From: Metaphire vulgaris
Lineage: Eukaryota > Annelida > Clitellata > Crassiclitellata > Megascolecidae
NCBI GenBank assembly: GCA_018105865.1
Contig: CM030832.1
Location: 17,168,019 to 17,232,018 of the forward strand
Length of the DNA stretch: 64,000 bases
Direction: 5' to 3'
The notes under the pieces were generated by a model, which saw nothing but the letters and a program-made list of their open reading frames with translations, searched no databases and was not told where the DNA came from. The translations under genes and the position numbers were made by a program. Position 1 is the stretch's first letter. Each line of letters opens with the position of its first letter. Below are positions 62,581 through 64,000 of the stretch, one piece after another.

Positions 62581-63826
62581 GTCTCTTGAACCCAAAGCTT
62601 GGGTTTCTTTTAGTAGGCCTATACAAATGCACCATTTAAAAATGAAACGTGTGCATTTTGACTCCAGTGTGCCATGGCTGGAAAAAGTTTGGGAAATGCT
62701 GGTCTATGGTAATGGAGTTTCTTGGCAGCAGACGTGTTTATGTTGAACAAGCAAAGTCAGCTCGGTGCAAGACTGTTATGCAGCAGTGAAGTGTTTTTCT
62801 TGCCTATCAGATGCTTTTTTGCATCAGTCAGTTGTTTTTGGGGACTTCTTTCTGCAGTAGCAAAAATAGACTTAACAGCACTGGTCATTGTCAAGTCATA
62901 AAAATTGCAGCACAGTTTAGAAGCAGCAGTAGATTTGTCTGGTTTGGAGAGCCATCACAGTTCCTTTTGGTACCGAAATTACTGGTTTTTCTACATTGAT
63001 GACTCACTGTCATACGGTTTCTAGTAATAATCCTGCAGGCCAGAGTCTTTGGTCAAATGAATGTTCTTGTGACAGGCAGACAGCTGTGCGTTGCTTTTAT
63101 TACACGACTAATTAATTGATCACGACTCATTCTAGAGTACCGGCTTGTGAGCTATAGCATCCGTGTTTTAAGTGGGACAATCAGCTGACTGAGTTGAAGA
63201 ATTTGCACTTTTATGCTGTTGATTTGGTTGAAAGTTCAGAATGTTGTCCTTATTAGCTCATGACCAAAATGCAAATCTTTGGCCTGGAACTCAATTTACT
63301 AAGGAACATCTTATTTTGGTGTTTTATCTTAATTAACTTTATAAATTTTTCATGACCATCTTGTAATTCTGACTGTTTAATATTTTCCTCTGAGTTACTA
63401 TATTTTGACTGTCAACAAGCGTCGTTCAGCTGCAGATATCCGCTTGCTATTACTGCTATATTTTCGTGCTATTATTGTGCCTGGTTACAGCTGATTAGTG
63501 TGTGATCACTGCTGTTGGGATAGGTTATTTGAGTGTTCTGACCTGATACTTAAGTATGTTGTTGACGTACATGATTTAATTGCTAAATAGACTCTCGAGT
63601 GCCATTTAAAGCTGTCATTCCAGTTGCCATCTCATATTGCAATTGCTTGTTACAATCAGCAATATTTTATTCAGTATCCAGCTTCAATGATAGAATTTCA
63701 ATTCAGGTTAGTGCAGTTGAGGGCATTAAAGTCCGTAGATTTATCAGCTAAGGTTGGGTTAAAATTTAAATTATTTAGATGTTTTATTGGTTTGGTTTTT
63801 AAAGTGATCTGATTGGATGTGTTCAG
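62581..63826. other. Intergenic, nothing secure
   Basis: May include the decayed 3' end of the pseudogene. No further gene, RNA gene or element edge recognised. Confidence 0.4.
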
Positions 63827-63958
63827 GTTCCTGAAAAGAAGATGATGTTTGACAACTATTATACTACACTACTTGGAACCCAGAGTCACTGTGAGAATTT
63901 AGATGATTTCAATTGTGGAAAGTTGGACGATGTTAAACTGGAACTTGTCAGCAAAAAT
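63827..63958 (+). CDS. Possible internal exon, unidentified
   Basis: Exactly 44 open codons between TGTTCAG and the donor GTAAGC, reading VPEKKMMFDNYYTTLLGTQS and then a Cys/Asp-rich part ending DDVKLELVSKN. FDNYYT recalls the last catalytic Asp region of piggyBac transposases, but the remainder does not fit. It could be a host exon whose gene continues past the window. Confidence 0.3.
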
Positions 63959-64000
63959 GTAAGCTTATTGAAATCATTTTCACATATTACTTAGAAATTG

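Overview
The window is a piece of an animal nuclear genome. It is AT-rich, its genes are split by kilobase-scale introns with GT/AG borders, and it is crowded with eukaryotic transposons. The genes that can be read are metazoan: a lipase maturation factor 2-like gene, a ONECUT homeobox gene, a BTB-Kelch gene, an avidin-family gene and DRG1. Avidin domains in invertebrates and tRNA-headed SINEs suggest a marine invertebrate. The ONECUT homeodomain is divergent for its class. I cannot place the phylum from the sequence alone.

Layout: 0.8-4.7 kb, + strand, the 3' part of an LMF2-like gene. 8.1-11.1 kb, + strand, a complete three-exon ONECUT coding region with a GC-rich 5' flank and a (GA)n tract upstream. 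14.7-18.1 kb, - strand, a decayed CR1-like LINE with both ORFs. 20.3-22.1 kb, - strand, a KLHL gene with its whole coding region in one exon. 28.6-34.0 kb, - strand, the most notable object: a gene with two tandem avidin domains joined by a lysine/serine-rich linker. Six of its seven exons follow from homology to avidin, and all seven agree in splice phase. 38.8-48.7 kb, + strand, a complete nine-exon DRG1. 49-64 kb holds no securely identified host gene. It is a patchwork of transposons, a broken hAT transposase, a broken copy of a repetitive uncharacterised protein family, and two possible host exons at 53.9 and 63.8 kb.

Mobile DNA is the second theme. Many short hAT-like elements can be delimited to the base by 8-bp target-site duplications, several of them nested. 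The clearest stack is a LINE interrupted by a hAT element, itself interrupted by a small element with a telomere-like core, all in DRG1 intron 1. I also see TTAA-flanked piggyBac-like MITEs, TAA-flanked Harbinger-like MITEs, two Tc1/mariner copies embedded in (TA)n, two tRNA-derived SINE families, and two related elements whose ends are built from tandem arrays of short motifs.

The host genes are not an operon and no shared pathway is evident. Avidin family members bind biotin or related ligands outside the cell; DRG1 is a translation-associated GTPase; ONECUT is a transcription factor; KLHL proteins are Cullin-3 adaptors; LMF2 is an ER membrane protein.
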